A stretch of 64,000 bases of DNA. It comes from Synechococcus sp. RedBA-s. Lineage in GTDB: Bacteria > Cyanobacteriota > Cyanobacteriia > PCC-6307 > Cyanobiaceae. The stretch spans positions 1-64,000 of the forward strand of contig NZ_JAGQBF010000006.1 in assembly GCF_024345495.1 (NCBI RefSeq). The letters are read 5' to 3'. Positions 37,853-46,355 of this stretch are shown here, piece by piece. Position 1 is the stretch's first letter. Each line of letters starts with the position of its first letter. A model generated the notes under the pieces. The model was not told the DNA's origin. It saw nothing but the letters and a program-made list of their open reading frames with translations, and did not search any database. The position numbers and the translations under genes were made by a program.

Positions 37853-37927
37853 GGCTGCGGGCCCGGGGCAGAGCCAGCCCAAGGAAGACCTTTCCAACGA
37901 GCGTACCTGGGCTGCTCCCAGCCCCCC

Positions 37928-38989
37928 TCAGCTGGCGATGGGCGAGGGGCGGGGCAGGAGCCGGCGCACGGCGGCGTCGTAGAGCACTTGCCCCTTCCAG
38001 GAGACTGCCACGATCACCGGCAGGGCCAGCAGCAGCAGCACGGCGAGCTGAAGGGGCGCGCTGCTGGGAAAGCCGTGGCTGGTGAAGAGCAGAAAGATGG
38101 GTCGGTGAAACAGATACATGAAGAAGCTGGCGGTGCTGATCGCCAGAACCAGGGGAGGGAGACGCAGCTTGCGGCCCCAGCGTTCACAGACCAGGAAGGT
38201 CAACAGTGGAGCGAACACCGCCAGGGGAATGGCATTGAGGCTCGAGTCGATGCGGGCCTGGTGATGGAACGAGAACAGGGTGGCCGCCACCGTGGCCAGC
38301 GCCGTGAAGGCGAGGCTGCGCTGGCTCACCCGTGGCTCCACCAGCGCTGGCGCCAGCACAAGGCCTGCCACGAAGGACGGGAAGTAGAGGAACAGGCGCG
38401 AATCCACTCCATCCAGCAGTTTGCCCAGCAGCACGTTGAGGCCGATGATCCCGGCGCTCACCACCAGCCGGTTTGAGGCCCAGCGCCAGGGCCTCTGAGC
38501 CAGGCTGTGCACCAGCAGCAGCAGCAACGGCGCCAGCAGGTAGAACACCACGATCATCGAGATGTACCAGAGGGTCAGGGGTGGCTCCAGGCTGAAACTC
38601 GCGCTCAGCAGCGCCGCCCCGACGAACTGCCCGGGCTTGAGCAGTCCGCAGAGATCGAACAGCAGCAGGGCCGCCAGGTAGGGGGGGTAGATCCGGATCA
38701 TCCGCCGCCGGTAGAACCGCCAGAGATCGGCGGTGTTGGTGATCCGGGATCTGCCGATCAGGTACCCGGAAATCAGCACGAACAGCCCCAGCACCACCAC
38801 CGTCAGTCGGTAAGTGATGTCGTTCTTGTAGCCATCGATCGATTCGGCGTAGCCCAGCAGGTGCCAGAACCCGACGATCCAGAGGATGCAGCCGGCCCGC
38901 ATCAGATCGATGGCCTGATTCCGCTGGCCCGGGGGCGGTGGGCTCAGGGCGGCTGGAGGGCTGCTCCCGGGCGGCTGTTGCTCAGGCAT
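37928..38989 (-). CDS. Acyltransferase family 3 membrane protein
   Basis: The 353-residue polytopic protein has about ten hydrophobic segments and the acyltransferase 3 layout: RNQAIDLMRAGCILWIVGFWHLL at the N-terminus, an arginine-rich loop (WRFYRRRMIRIYPPYLAAL) and FFMYLFHRPIFLLFTSHG near the end. Such enzymes O-acetylate or acylate surface polysaccharides or lipids. It overlaps the upstream GH57 gene by 8 bases, hinting at a shared glycan role. Substrate unknown. Confidence 0.85.
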   Translation of the reverse strand: MPEQQPPGSSPPAALSPPPPGQRNQAIDLMRAGCILWIVGFWHLLGYAESIDGYKNDITYRLTVVVLGLFVLISGYLIGRSRITNTADLWRFYRRRMIRIYPPYLAALLLFDLCGLLKPGQFVGAALLSASFSLEPPLTLWYISMIVVFYLLAPLLLLLVHSLAQRPWRWASNRLVVSAGIIGLNVLLGKLLDGVDSRLFLYFPSFVAGLVLAPALVEPRVSQRSLAFTALATVAATLFSFHHQARIDSSLNAIPLAVFAPLLTFLVCERWGRKLRLPPLVLAISTASFFMYLFHRPIFLLFTSHGFPSSAPLQLAVLLLLALPVIVAVSWKGQVLYDAAVRRLLPRPSPIAS

Positions 38990-40595
38990 GGATGTGGGGT
39001 CGCTCGTCGGTGGGGGGAGGGGGCTGCTGGGTCTTGACGCTGGCCCAGTCCGCCGCGTTCAGCTGGGGGAGTAGACAATCTTCAGCTTCAATGGCCTCCA
39101 GCCAGCCATCGGCCAGGGCTGCGCCGGTGTCGATGGCATGCATCAGCCGCCAGAAGCGATCGAGATGGCGGTGGATCCGCTCCCGGGCCAGGCCGGTGGT
39201 GGTGCCGGCCCGCAGGATGAAGCTCCAGTCTGAACTCTGGGCCAGCAGCAGCTCCCGTCCAGCCTGGGTGAGCAGCCGCCTCTGGCGCTCGCTGGCCACG
39301 CCGCCGTTCACCCGCTTCACCATGGCCGCGGAGGCCCGATGCCACTCCGGCACCACCCAGGCATTGCTCTGGTGGAGCCAGTAGTGGTGGTAGCCCCCCT
39401 GCCCCCAGCTGGAGGGGGAGGGCCGGCAGATCTGCAGGGACTCCTGCCGCTCCAGGGCGCCGCGCAGGCTGCTGAAGGCCACGCCGGCGCCAGGTCCCTG
39501 GCGGAACAGTTCGGCCAGGAACAGGGGCCCCTCGTACCACCAGTGGCCGAACAACTCCGCATCAAAGGGTGCCACCAGCAGGGGGGGGCGGGCCATGGCC
39601 ACCGCCAGCTCAGACAGCTCCTGGCGGCGTCCGGCCAGGTAGGCGCTGGCGTGCTCCGCCGTGCGCCGGGCCGCCGCTTCGGGCTCATAGGGCAGCTTCT
39701 GATCGAGCGGTGAGTCCTGGCTGCTGACCCGGTGCAGTTTCAGGCCCAGGGGCCTGGAGCTGGTGATGCCCTGGGCCTGGAGTTTGGCTTCGGGCAGATC
39801 CCAGCCCAGGTCACGGTGAAATTCCCGGTAACTGCCATCGCCTGGATACCCCTCCGACGCCGACCACACCGGCAGGGTGGCGGCGCCATCGCGGGCGAAG
39901 AAGGCGATGCCCGCCGGCGAGCAGATCGGGGCGTACACCCCATAGCGCGGCCGTGGCAGGGCATGCAGCAGGCCGTGGGCATCGAGCACGGCGTAGCGAA
40001 GTCCGCACTGCCGCAGCAGCTGATCAAGGCCCTCGTAGTAGGCGCACTCCGGCAGCCAGATGCCCAGGGGTCGCGCCCCCAGCAGGCGCTGGTGCTCGCG
40101 CACGGCGTTGATCAGCTGGGCCCGCACCGCTTCGGGGCTGTGGCGCAGCAGCGGCAGGTAGCCGTGGGTGGCGGCGCAGGTGAGCAGGTCCAGTACCCCG
40201 TCCTGCTGCAATTGCCGGAAGCGCTGCAACAGCTGGCCGCCGCTCTCGATCCAGCTTCGGCGGGTGCTCTCCAGGGTGTCGGCCAGGGCGGTGGCGGCGG
40301 CACGGTGGCTGGACGGGGCCGCCGCCAACAGGTGCTGGCGCTGGGCCAGCCAGTGGGGGAAGTGCGCGCTAAGCACTGGATCGTTGATCAGGCTCAGCAG
40401 GGTGGGTGAAAGGCCGAGGCTGAGGCGGGGGCGCTGGGAAGGATCATTCCGACTGGCTTCCAGCATCTGCAGCAGCGGCAGATAACTCTCCAGCAGGGCC
40501 TGGAAGTACCAGTCTTCCTCCAGGGAGCCCGGCTGGCTGTTCCGGACAAAGGGGAGATGGGCATGAAGGACCAGGGCCAGGGTGCCTGTGGCCAT
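38982..40595 (-). CDS. Glycoside hydrolase family 57 protein (1,4-alpha-glucan branching type)
   Basis: The 537-residue protein shows GH57 motifs: LALVLHAHLPFV at the start, GIWLPECAYYEGL (the Glu of the nucleophile region), and PFDAELFGHWWYEGP carrying the proposed acid/base Asp. A DUF1957-type helical C-terminus follows. Related proteins make branches in alpha-glucan (glycogen). The ATG at 40595 starts conserved sequence six residues inside a longer frame. It overlaps the acyltransferase gene by 8 bases. Confidence 0.88.
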   Translation of the reverse strand: MATGTLALVLHAHLPFVRNSQPGSLEEDWYFQALLESYLPLLQMLEASRNDPSQRPRLSLGLSPTLLSLINDPVLSAHFPHWLAQRQHLLAAAPSSHRAAATALADTLESTRRSWIESGGQLLQRFRQLQQDGVLDLLTCAATHGYLPLLRHSPEAVRAQLINAVREHQRLLGARPLGIWLPECAYYEGLDQLLRQCGLRYAVLDAHGLLHALPRPRYGVYAPICSPAGIAFFARDGAATLPVWSASEGYPGDGSYREFHRDLGWDLPEAKLQAQGITSSRPLGLKLHRVSSQDSPLDQKLPYEPEAAARRTAEHASAYLAGRRQELSELAVAMARPPLLVAPFDAELFGHWWYEGPLFLAELFRQGPGAGVAFSSLRGALERQESLQICRPSPSSWGQGGYHHYWLHQSNAWVVPEWHRASAAMVKRVNGGVASERQRRLLTQAGRELLLAQSSDWSFILRAGTTTGLARERIHRHLDRFWRLMHAIDTGAALADGWLEAIEAEDCLLPQLNAADWASVKTQQPPPPTDERPHIHA

Positions 40596-40673
40596 CGACC
40601 ATCCATCAATCAAGCCACCTTACGGGGCCTGCCCGTAAGGGTTGGAACGGTCACACGTCTCTACTCTGAAGGG

Positions 40674-41345
40674 ATGAGCCGCGATGGGTTTGGGGTGGAT
40701 CAGGGCAAGATCCGGCGTGTGGTGATCGTCGATGGCCACGGCATGTTCTATGCCCAGCAGAAGCTGGGCTGGTTCTTCGATCCCCGCCGCCTGCTGGAGA
40801 TGGCCGGCGCCGGGCCCGGCGTGGAACTGGATGGCGCCTACTGGTATCTGGGCCTGAAGGATCCCACGGATCAGCGGCCCTTCCGCGATGCCCTCACCAG
40901 CCTGGGCTTCACGGTTCGCAGCAAGCCCCTGCGGGAGTTCGGCGCCGACCCTGAGCACCGCCAGTTCGCCCGGGCGAATCTGGATGTGGAGATCTGTCTG
41001 GATCTGATGTTGGTGGCCCACCGTCTTGATGAGGTGTGGCTGTTGAGTGGCAGCCGGGATCTGGAGCGGGTGGTCGAAACCCTGCGGGCCAGGGGAGTGC
41101 GCATCACGCTGCTGAACACCGATGGCATGGTGCCCAGGGAGCTGCGCAATGCCGTGGATGTCTTCCTGGACCTGGCCGGGCACCGCCAGCAGCTGGAGAA
41201 GGCCGAAGCGACCCAGCCACCGGTGTTCCATCGGGCCAACGAGAGCTCCATGCGACTTGAGCCCCTCAGTCGCGAGCTGGTGCGGCGACCGCAGGAGCGT
41301 CAGGAAAGCAGTCCGCTCGAGGTGGTGATCGCACCGCCCCTCTAG
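40674..41345 (+). CDS. NYN-domain (PIN-like) protein
   Basis: The 223-residue protein has a PIN-like NYN fold: VVIVDGHGMFYAQQKLGWFF with the first Asp, a middle NLDVEICLDLMLVAH, LSGSRDLERVVETL and ITLLNTDGMVPREL, giving the acidic residues typical of metal-dependent RNases. A polar tail of about 50 residues follows. RNase activity is inferred from fold only. The ATG at 40674 was chosen because the longer frame to 40557 runs through the divergent GH57 start. It precedes leuA by 39 bases. Confidence 0.82.
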   Translation: MSRDGFGVDQGKIRRVVIVDGHGMFYAQQKLGWFFDPRRLLEMAGAGPGVELDGAYWYLGLKDPTDQRPFRDALTSLGFTVRSKPLREFGADPEHRQFARANLDVEICLDLMLVAHRLDEVWLLSGSRDLERVVETLRARGVRITLLNTDGMVPRELRNAVDVFLDLAGHRQQLEKAEATQPPVFHRANESSMRLEPLSRELVRRPQERQESSPLEVVIAPPL

Positions 41346-41384
41346 GATCGATTCAACTCATAGTCACATCGACTTGCAACGGTC

Positions 41385-43007
41385 ATGGCCAAGGACCCCG
41401 GCCGCGTACTGATCTTCGACACCACCCTGCGGGATGGTGAGCAATCCCCCGGGGCCAGCCTCAACCTGGAAGAGAAGCTGGCGATTGCCCACCAGCTCGC
41501 TCGCCTGCGGGTCGACATCATCGAAGCCGGCTTTCCCTTCGCCAGCCCCGGTGATTTTAATGCGGTGCAGCGCATCGCCGCCGCCGTCGGTACCCCCGAA
41601 GGGCCGTTGATCTGTGGCCTGGCCCGGGCCGCCCGCGGTGACATCAAGGCCTGCGCCGAAGCGGTGACCCCCGCCGCCCGGCGGCGCATCCACACCTTCA
41701 TCGCCACCAGCGACATTCACCTTGAGCACAAGCTGCGCAAGACCCGCGCCGAGGTGGTGGCGATCACCGCCGAGATGGTGGCCTACGCCCGCTCCCTTGT
41801 TGAGGATGTGGAGTTCTCCTGCGAGGACGCCGGTCGCTCCGATCCCCACTATCTCTATGAGGTAATCGAGGCCGCCATCAGTGCTGGCGCCACCACCATC
41901 AACATCCCCGACACCGTCGGATACACCACGCCGGCTGAATTCGGGGGGCTGATCGCCGGCATCGAGGCCCACGTTCCAAACATCGATCAGGCGGTGATCT
42001 CGGTGCACGGCCACAACGACCTGGGCCTGGCGGTGGCCAACTTCCTCGAGGCGGTCAAAAATGGCGCCCGCCAGCTGGAGTGCACGATCAACGGCATCGG
42101 CGAGCGGGCCGGCAATGCCTCCCTCGAGGAGCTGGTGATGGCACTACACGTGCGTCGGGCCTACTTCAACCCCTTCCTCGGCCGCGAAGCGAGCAGCACA
42201 GAGCCGCTCACGGGGGTGCGCACCGAAGAGATCTACAAGACCTCCCGCTTGGTGAGCAACCTCACCGGCATGGCGGTGCAGCCCAACAAGGCGATCGTGG
42301 GGGCCAACGCCTTCGCCCATGAATCGGGCATCCACCAGGACGGTGTGCTCAAGAACCGCCTCACCTACGAGATCGTCGATGCCCGCACCATCGGCCTGGC
42401 CGACAACCGCCTCTCCCTGGGCAAGCTCAGCGGCCGCAGTGCCTTCAGGGCGCGCCTGGAGGATCTCGGTTACACCCTCGAGCGCGACGACCTCGACGAG
42501 GCCTTTGCCCGCTTCAAGGAGCTGGCCGATCGCAAGCGCGAGATCACCGACCGGGATCTGGAGGCGATCGTCAGTGATCAGGCCCAGCAGACCGAGGCCC
42601 GCTACGTGCTCAAGCTGGTGCAGGTGAGCACGGGCACCAACCTGAGACCCACCGCCACCGTCACCCTTACCACCAGCGATGGGGCTGAGCTCACCGAGGC
42701 CGCCATCGGCACCGGTCCCGTGGATGCCGTCTACCAGGCGCTCAACAGCCTGGCGGGGGTGCCCAACGAGCTGGTGGAGTTCAGTGTCAAGTCGGTCACC
42801 GAAGGCATTGACGCCATGGGGGAGGTCACGATTCGCCTACGCCACCAGGGGGTGCTCTACGCCGGCCATGCCGCCGACACCGATATCGTCGTGGCCGCCG
42901 CCCAGGCCTTCGTCAATGCCCTCAACCGCCTGGTGCACGGGATGGAGCGCCAGCCCCTGCACCCCCAGAAGGCGTTTCTGCCGGTGGCGGAGCTGCCGCG
43001 GCTGTGA
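41385..43007 (+). CDS. leuA: 2-isopropylmalate synthase
   Basis: The 540-residue enzyme condenses acetyl-CoA with 2-oxoisovalerate, the first step of leucine synthesis. The active site start [18 protein letters not shown], metal-binding [20 protein letters not shown], the [19 protein letters not shown] signature and the C-terminal regulatory domain (from about residue 400) are present, so leucine feedback is likely. Full length. The stop overlaps the GTG of the next gene as GTGA. Confidence 0.97.
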   Translation: MAKDPGRVLIFDTTLRDGEQSPGASLNLEEKLAIAHQLARLRVDIIEAGFPFASPGDFNAVQRIAAAVGTPEGPLICGLARAARGDIKACAEAVTPAARRRIHTFIATSDIHLEHKLRKTRAEVVAITAEMVAYARSLVEDVEFSCEDAGRSDPHYLYEVIEAAISAGATTINIPDTVGYTTPAEFGGLIAGIEAHVPNIDQAVISVHGHNDLGLAVANFLEAVKNGARQLECTINGIGERAGNASLEELVMALHVRRAYFNPFLGREASSTEPLTGVRTEEIYKTSRLVSNLTGMAVQPNKAIVGANAFAHESGIHQDGVLKNRLTYEIVDARTIGLADNRLSLGKLSGRSAFRARLEDLGYTLERDDLDEAFARFKELADRKREITDRDLEAIVSDQAQQTEARYVLKLVQVSTGTNLRPTATVTLTTSDGAELTEAAIGTGPVDAVYQALNSLAGVPNELVEFSVKSVTEGIDAMGEVTIRLRHQGVLYAGHAADTDIVVAAAQAFVNALNRLVHGMERQPLHPQKAFLPVAELPRL

Positions 43008-43837
43008 AGGAGCAGCGGCCTCTCTGGGCGAGCGCCCTGCAACTGGGGGCCCTGCTGCTGCTGGCCCTGCTGATGCTGGTGCCGCTGCTTTGGCTGGTGA
43101 GCACCTCGCTCAAGGGCCCCGCTGAAGACATCTTCTCCACCCCACCGGCGCTGATCCCATCCCAGCCGAGCCTGGAGGCCTATAGCCGTCTCTTCGCCGA
43201 CTATCCCCTCGGCCTGTACCTCTTCAACAGCACGGTGGTGAGCCTGCTGGCGGTGCTGGGGAACCTGTTGTTCTGTTCGCTGGCGGCCTATCCCCTGGCG
43301 CGCATGCGTTTCGCCGGCCGCGGCCTGGTGCTGGCCCTGGTGGTGGCCACCATCTTGATTCCCTTCCAGGTGGTGATGATTCCGCTCTACCTGATGATGG
43401 TGCAGCTGGGTCTGCGAAATACGCTCTGGGCCCTGATCATTCCCCAGGCCGCCACGGCCTTCGGCATTTTTCTGTTGCGCCAGAGTTTTCTAGGCGTGCC
43501 GGTGGAACTGGAGGAAGCGGCCCGCATCGATGGCTGCACGCCGGTGGGCGAATGGTGGAACGTGATGATTCCCGCCGCGCGGGCTGATCTGATCACCCTG
43601 GCGATGTTTGTGTTCATCGGCACCTGGAGTGATTTCCTCTGGCCGCTGGTGATCCTCGACGACCCCAGGCTGTACACCCTGCCCCTGGGGCTGCAGCAAC
43701 TGGCCAGCAGCTTCTCCCTCGACTGGCGTCTGGTGGCAGCTGGATCGGTGGTGTCGATCCTGCCGGTGCTGGTGCTGTTCGTGCTGTTGCAGCGCTACAT
43801 CCTCCCCAGTGCCAGCGGCGATGCGGTGAAGGGCTGA
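43004..43837 (+). CDS. Carbohydrate ABC transporter permease, MalG-like
   Basis: The 277-residue permease has six membrane segments and the sugar-permease EAA loop [24 protein letters not shown]. The family-typical start ([19 protein letters not shown]) and [12 protein letters not shown] are visible. It would pair with a MalF-like permease, an ATPase and a binding protein, none of which are here. Its GTG start overlaps the leuA stop by 4 bases. Substrate could be a compatible solute such as glucosylglycerol, which is a guess from family distribution. Confidence 0.9.
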   Translation: MKEQRPLWASALQLGALLLLALLMLVPLLWLVSTSLKGPAEDIFSTPPALIPSQPSLEAYSRLFADYPLGLYLFNSTVVSLLAVLGNLLFCSLAAYPLARMRFAGRGLVLALVVATILIPFQVVMIPLYLMMVQLGLRNTLWALIIPQAATAFGIFLLRQSFLGVPVELEEAARIDGCTPVGEWWNVMIPAARADLITLAMFVFIGTWSDFLWPLVILDDPRLYTLPLGLQQLASSFSLDWRLVAAGSVVSILPVLVLFVLLQRYILPSASGDAVKG

Positions 43838-43936
43838 AGCAGCCCCACTGTGCGAACAAACGCATCGCCAGGCCTTGGTTGGTGCTGCCCTCGGTACTGT
43901 GCGGGCTCAAGAGTCGATTACCCACCGGGCGCCGGA

Positions 43937-44932
43937 ATGGAGACCAGCCTGGTTCTGCAGAATCTGCTTTCACCGCCGGTGCTGTTCTTCGCCCTCGGGG
44001 TGATCGCCGTGCTGGTGGGATCCGACCTGGAGATTCCGGCACCCCTGCCGAAGCTGTTCTCCCTTTACCTGCTGCTGGCGATCGGCTTCAAGGGGGGGGT
44101 GGAGCTGCTCCACAGCGGCCTCGGACCCCAGGTGATCAGCACGATCGCGGCGGCGATGCTGATGTCGGCCCTGGTGCCCCTGTACAGCTTCCTGGTACTG
44201 AAGCGCCAGCTCGACACCTTCAACGCAGCGGCGATTGCCGCCACCTACGGCTCCATCAGTGCCGTCACCTTCATCACCGCCGAGAGCTTCCTGGGCATCA
44301 CGGGCATGGCCCACGACGGCTTCATGGTGGCGGCCCTGGCGCTGATGGAATCTCCGGCGATCATCGTCGGCCTGCTGCTGGTGAAGCTGGCCTCCAGCGA
44401 CGCGCAGCAGGAACCCCGGGAGGGGATCCGCTGGGGCTCGCTGCTGCATGAAGCTTTCCTGAACAGCTCCGTGCTGCTGCTGGTGGGCAGCCTGGTGATC
44501 GGTGGGTTGGTGGCGGCCTTCAGTCCGTCGGGGCTGGGGAAGATGGAGCCCTTCACCGGTGAACTCTTCTACGGAGCCCTCAGCTTCTTCCTGCTCGACA
44601 TGGGCATCGTCGCGGCCCAGCGGGTGGGAGATCTCAGGCGGGCCGGGGCCTTCCTGATCGGTTTCGCCGTGCTGATGCCGCTGTTCAATGCCGGGATCGG
44701 CCTGGCGGTGTCCTGGCTGCTGGGCCTGCCCCAGGGGGATGCGCTGCTGTTCATGGTGCTCAGTGCCAGTGCCTCCTACATCGCCGTGCCGGCGGCGATG
44801 CGCATGACGGTGCCCCAGGCCAACCCGAGCCTGTACATCTCCACCGCCCTGGGGGTGACCTTCCCGTTCAACATCGTCGTAGGCATTCCGCTCTACATGG
44901 CGATGGTGAGGCTGGTCATCCCTGCCGCCTAA
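43937..44932 (+). CDS. sbtA: Sodium-dependent bicarbonate transporter SbtA
   Basis: The 331-residue membrane protein has about ten segments in two halves: NLLSPPVLFFALGVIAVLVGSD, LLLAIGFKGGVEL, AATYGSISAVTFITAESFLG in the first, and LSASASYIAVPAAMRMTVPQ in the second. It imports bicarbonate with sodium for the carbon-concentrating mechanism. The ATG at 43937 aligns with known starts; the frame extends upstream to 43850 over the gap. It precedes the PII-like sbtB, as in other cyanobacteria. Confidence 0.95.
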   Translation: METSLVLQNLLSPPVLFFALGVIAVLVGSDLEIPAPLPKLFSLYLLLAIGFKGGVELLHSGLGPQVISTIAAAMLMSALVPLYSFLVLKRQLDTFNAAAIAATYGSISAVTFITAESFLGITGMAHDGFMVAALALMESPAIIVGLLLVKLASSDAQQEPREGIRWGSLLHEAFLNSSVLLLVGSLVIGGLVAAFSPSGLGKMEPFTGELFYGALSFFLLDMGIVAAQRVGDLRRAGAFLIGFAVLMPLFNAGIGLAVSWLLGLPQGDALLFMVLSASASYIAVPAAMRMTVPQANPSLYISTALGVTFPFNIVVGIPLYMAMVRLVIPAA

Positions 44933-44959
44933 CCCCTCTCTGACTCACCGTTCCCAGCC

Positions 44960-45241
44960 ATGCAACGCCTCGATCTGATCTGCAGTGAACGGGAACTCGA
45001 GCGGGTGGTGCACCTAATCGATGAAGCCGGAGCTCCGGGCTACTCGGTGATCCGCCATGTCACCGGCCGCGGTCCCCATGGCTCCGTCTCGGAGTCGATG
45101 GAATTCAGCGGCCTGGGCGCCAACGTTCACGTGATCGTGTTCTGTGCCATCGAGGAGCTGGAGACCCTTCGCAAGGGGCTCCGGCCGATCCTGGAGTACT
45201 ACGGAGGCGTCGGCTTCGTGTCCCAGGCCGAACCCTTCTGA
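44960..45241 (+). CDS. sbtB: PII-like protein SbtB
   Basis: The 93-residue protein has the ferredoxin-like PII fold: RLDLICSERELERVVHLI, the T-loop region GRGPHGSVSESMEFSG, and the ending ILEYYGGVGFVSQAEPF. SbtB trimers bind adenine nucleotides such as cAMP and AMP and control SbtA. Many SbtB proteins have a C-terminal cysteine loop (CGPxGC type), and that extension is missing here. It lies 27 bases downstream of sbtA. Confidence 0.92.
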   Translation: MQRLDLICSERELERVVHLIDEAGAPGYSVIRHVTGRGPHGSVSESMEFSGLGANVHVIVFCAIEELETLRKGLRPILEYYGGVGFVSQAEPF

Positions 45242-45262
45242 GCACCAGCCACTCATTCCTCC

Positions 45263-45919
45263 ATGGCCAGCGATCCCACCATCGCCGCGTTCGGCTCCAG
45301 CTTCACCGCCATCACCCTGGCAGAGCTGGGGGACAAGACCTTCTTTGTGGCTTTCCTTCTGGCTGCTCGCCACCGGGCCCGCTGGGTGTTCCTGGGGGCC
45401 TTCGCTGCCCTGGCGGCGGTCACGCTGATTTCATTGGCCCTGGGCCTGGGCCTGCGCAGTTTGCTGCCGCAGGAGCTGGTGCCCTGGCTGGCGGCCCTGC
45501 TCTTCGGCGGGTTCGGCCTCAAGCTGCTGATCGACGCCCAGGCCATGGGTGCCCAGGCCGCAGAGCAGGAGGCCCAGGCGGCCGAGGATCTGGTCAATGC
45601 CGCCGAAACCAACCAGGACCAGAGCCGCCAGAGCCGGACGGGGGGGTGGCAGGTGGTGCGAGAAGCCTTCCTGCTGGTGTTCATGGCCGAGCTGGGGGAT
45701 CGCACCCAGTTCGCCACTATTTTTCTGGCCACCGCGCCGGGGTTCACCTTCAACGCCCTGCTGGCGGGCACCCTGGCGGGCCATGCCCTGGTCACCGCTC
45801 TGGCGGTGGGGGCGGGCAAATGGGTCGGTCAGCTGCTCTCTGAGCGCCTGCTTTACCGGCTCAGTGGGGGCCTGTTCCTGGCATTCGCCGTGGTGGCCCT
45901 GAAGCAGGCCCTGGGCTGA
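45263..45919 (+). CDS. GDT1/TMEM165 family cation transporter
   Basis: The 218-residue membrane protein has two copies of the family signature, AELGDKTFFVAFL near residue 21 and AELGDRTQFATIFLA near 148, separated by a charged loop (about 95-130) with QEAQAAEDLVNAAE. It transports Mn2+ or Ca2+ across plasma or thylakoid membranes in cyanobacteria. It lies 21 bases after sbtB and ends at a long hairpin. No Mn riboswitch fits in the gap. Confidence 0.9.
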   Translation: MASDPTIAAFGSSFTAITLAELGDKTFFVAFLLAARHRARWVFLGAFAALAAVTLISLALGLGLRSLLPQELVPWLAALLFGGFGLKLLIDAQAMGAQAAEQEAQAAEDLVNAAETNQDQSRQSRTGGWQVVREAFLLVFMAELGDRTQFATIFLATAPGFTFNALLAGTLAGHALVTALAVGAGKWVGQLLSERLLYRLSGGLFLAFAVVALKQALG

Positions 45920-45927
45920 GGGTCAGC

Positions 45928-45962
45928 ATCTGGGGCTCTGGCCACTGCCCAGAGCCCCAGAT
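45928..45962 (+). terminator. Perfect hairpin after GDT1-type gene
   Basis: A perfect 14-base inverted repeat, ATCTGGGGCTCTGG (45928-45941) and CCAGAGCCCCAGAT (45949-45962), 7-base loop. It follows the GDT1 stop by 8 bases and lies between two convergent genes. Only a weak T-stretch (ATTTG) follows, so it may act in both directions or as an RNA-stabilising stem. Confidence 0.7.
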
Positions 45963-45992
45963 CCATTTGTGCCGCAGGGCTCAGGGCTGCCC

Positions 45993-46355
45993 TCAGCCCT
46001 GGCGCCCGCTGTGGTGGGCACAGCGCTCGCAGGGGCCATCGGGCAACACGGCGCAGCGCAACAGTGGTGAGCGGGCATTGAAGCGACAGCTGGGATCGCC
46101 GATCACCCAGCCACCGTTCCACCAGCGCGCCTCCCTGGGCTGACGCTCGGCTTTCACCTGCAGGGCGATGCTGGCCAGTTCATAGCGGCCATTGCGCAGC
46201 TGGTAGCGGTGGTGCCGCTGAAGCACCAGGAAACTGCGGTGGCCATGGAGAAACCAGCGGCCAGGCTGGGGAATCTCAGCCAGGTCCTCCAGCTCGAGTT
46301 GGGCCAGCAACTGCCCGCTGCCGGCCTGGCGAAGTTCGATGCGCAGGGCCTTCAG
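45993..46355 (-). CDS. DUF6464 family protein
   Basis: A protein of about 120 residues typical of cyanobacteria, unknown function. The motifs are GRWFLHGHRSFLVLQRHHRYQ, NGGWVIGDPSCRFNARSPLLRC and PDGPCERCAHHSG, with four cysteines (one in DPSCRF, one in LLRCAV, two in CERCAH) that could bind a metal. The listed start is a CTG at 46355 that overlaps the terC stop as CTGA and has a strong ribosome site; it restores an N-terminus KALRIELRQAGSGQL that fits the family. The first legal start, TTG at 46310, would cut 15 residues. Confidence 0.78.
   Translation of the reverse strand: MKALRIELRQAGSGQLLAQLELEDLAEIPQPGRWFLHGHRSFLVLQRHHRYQLRNGRYELASIALQVKAERQPREARWWNGGWVIGDPSCRFNARSPLLRCAVLPDGPCERCAHHSGRQG

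Noticed and set aside
45242-45262. Mn-sensing riboswitch ahead of the GDT1-type transporter
   Set aside because: The gap is only 21 bases, too short for a yybP-ykoY aptamer.
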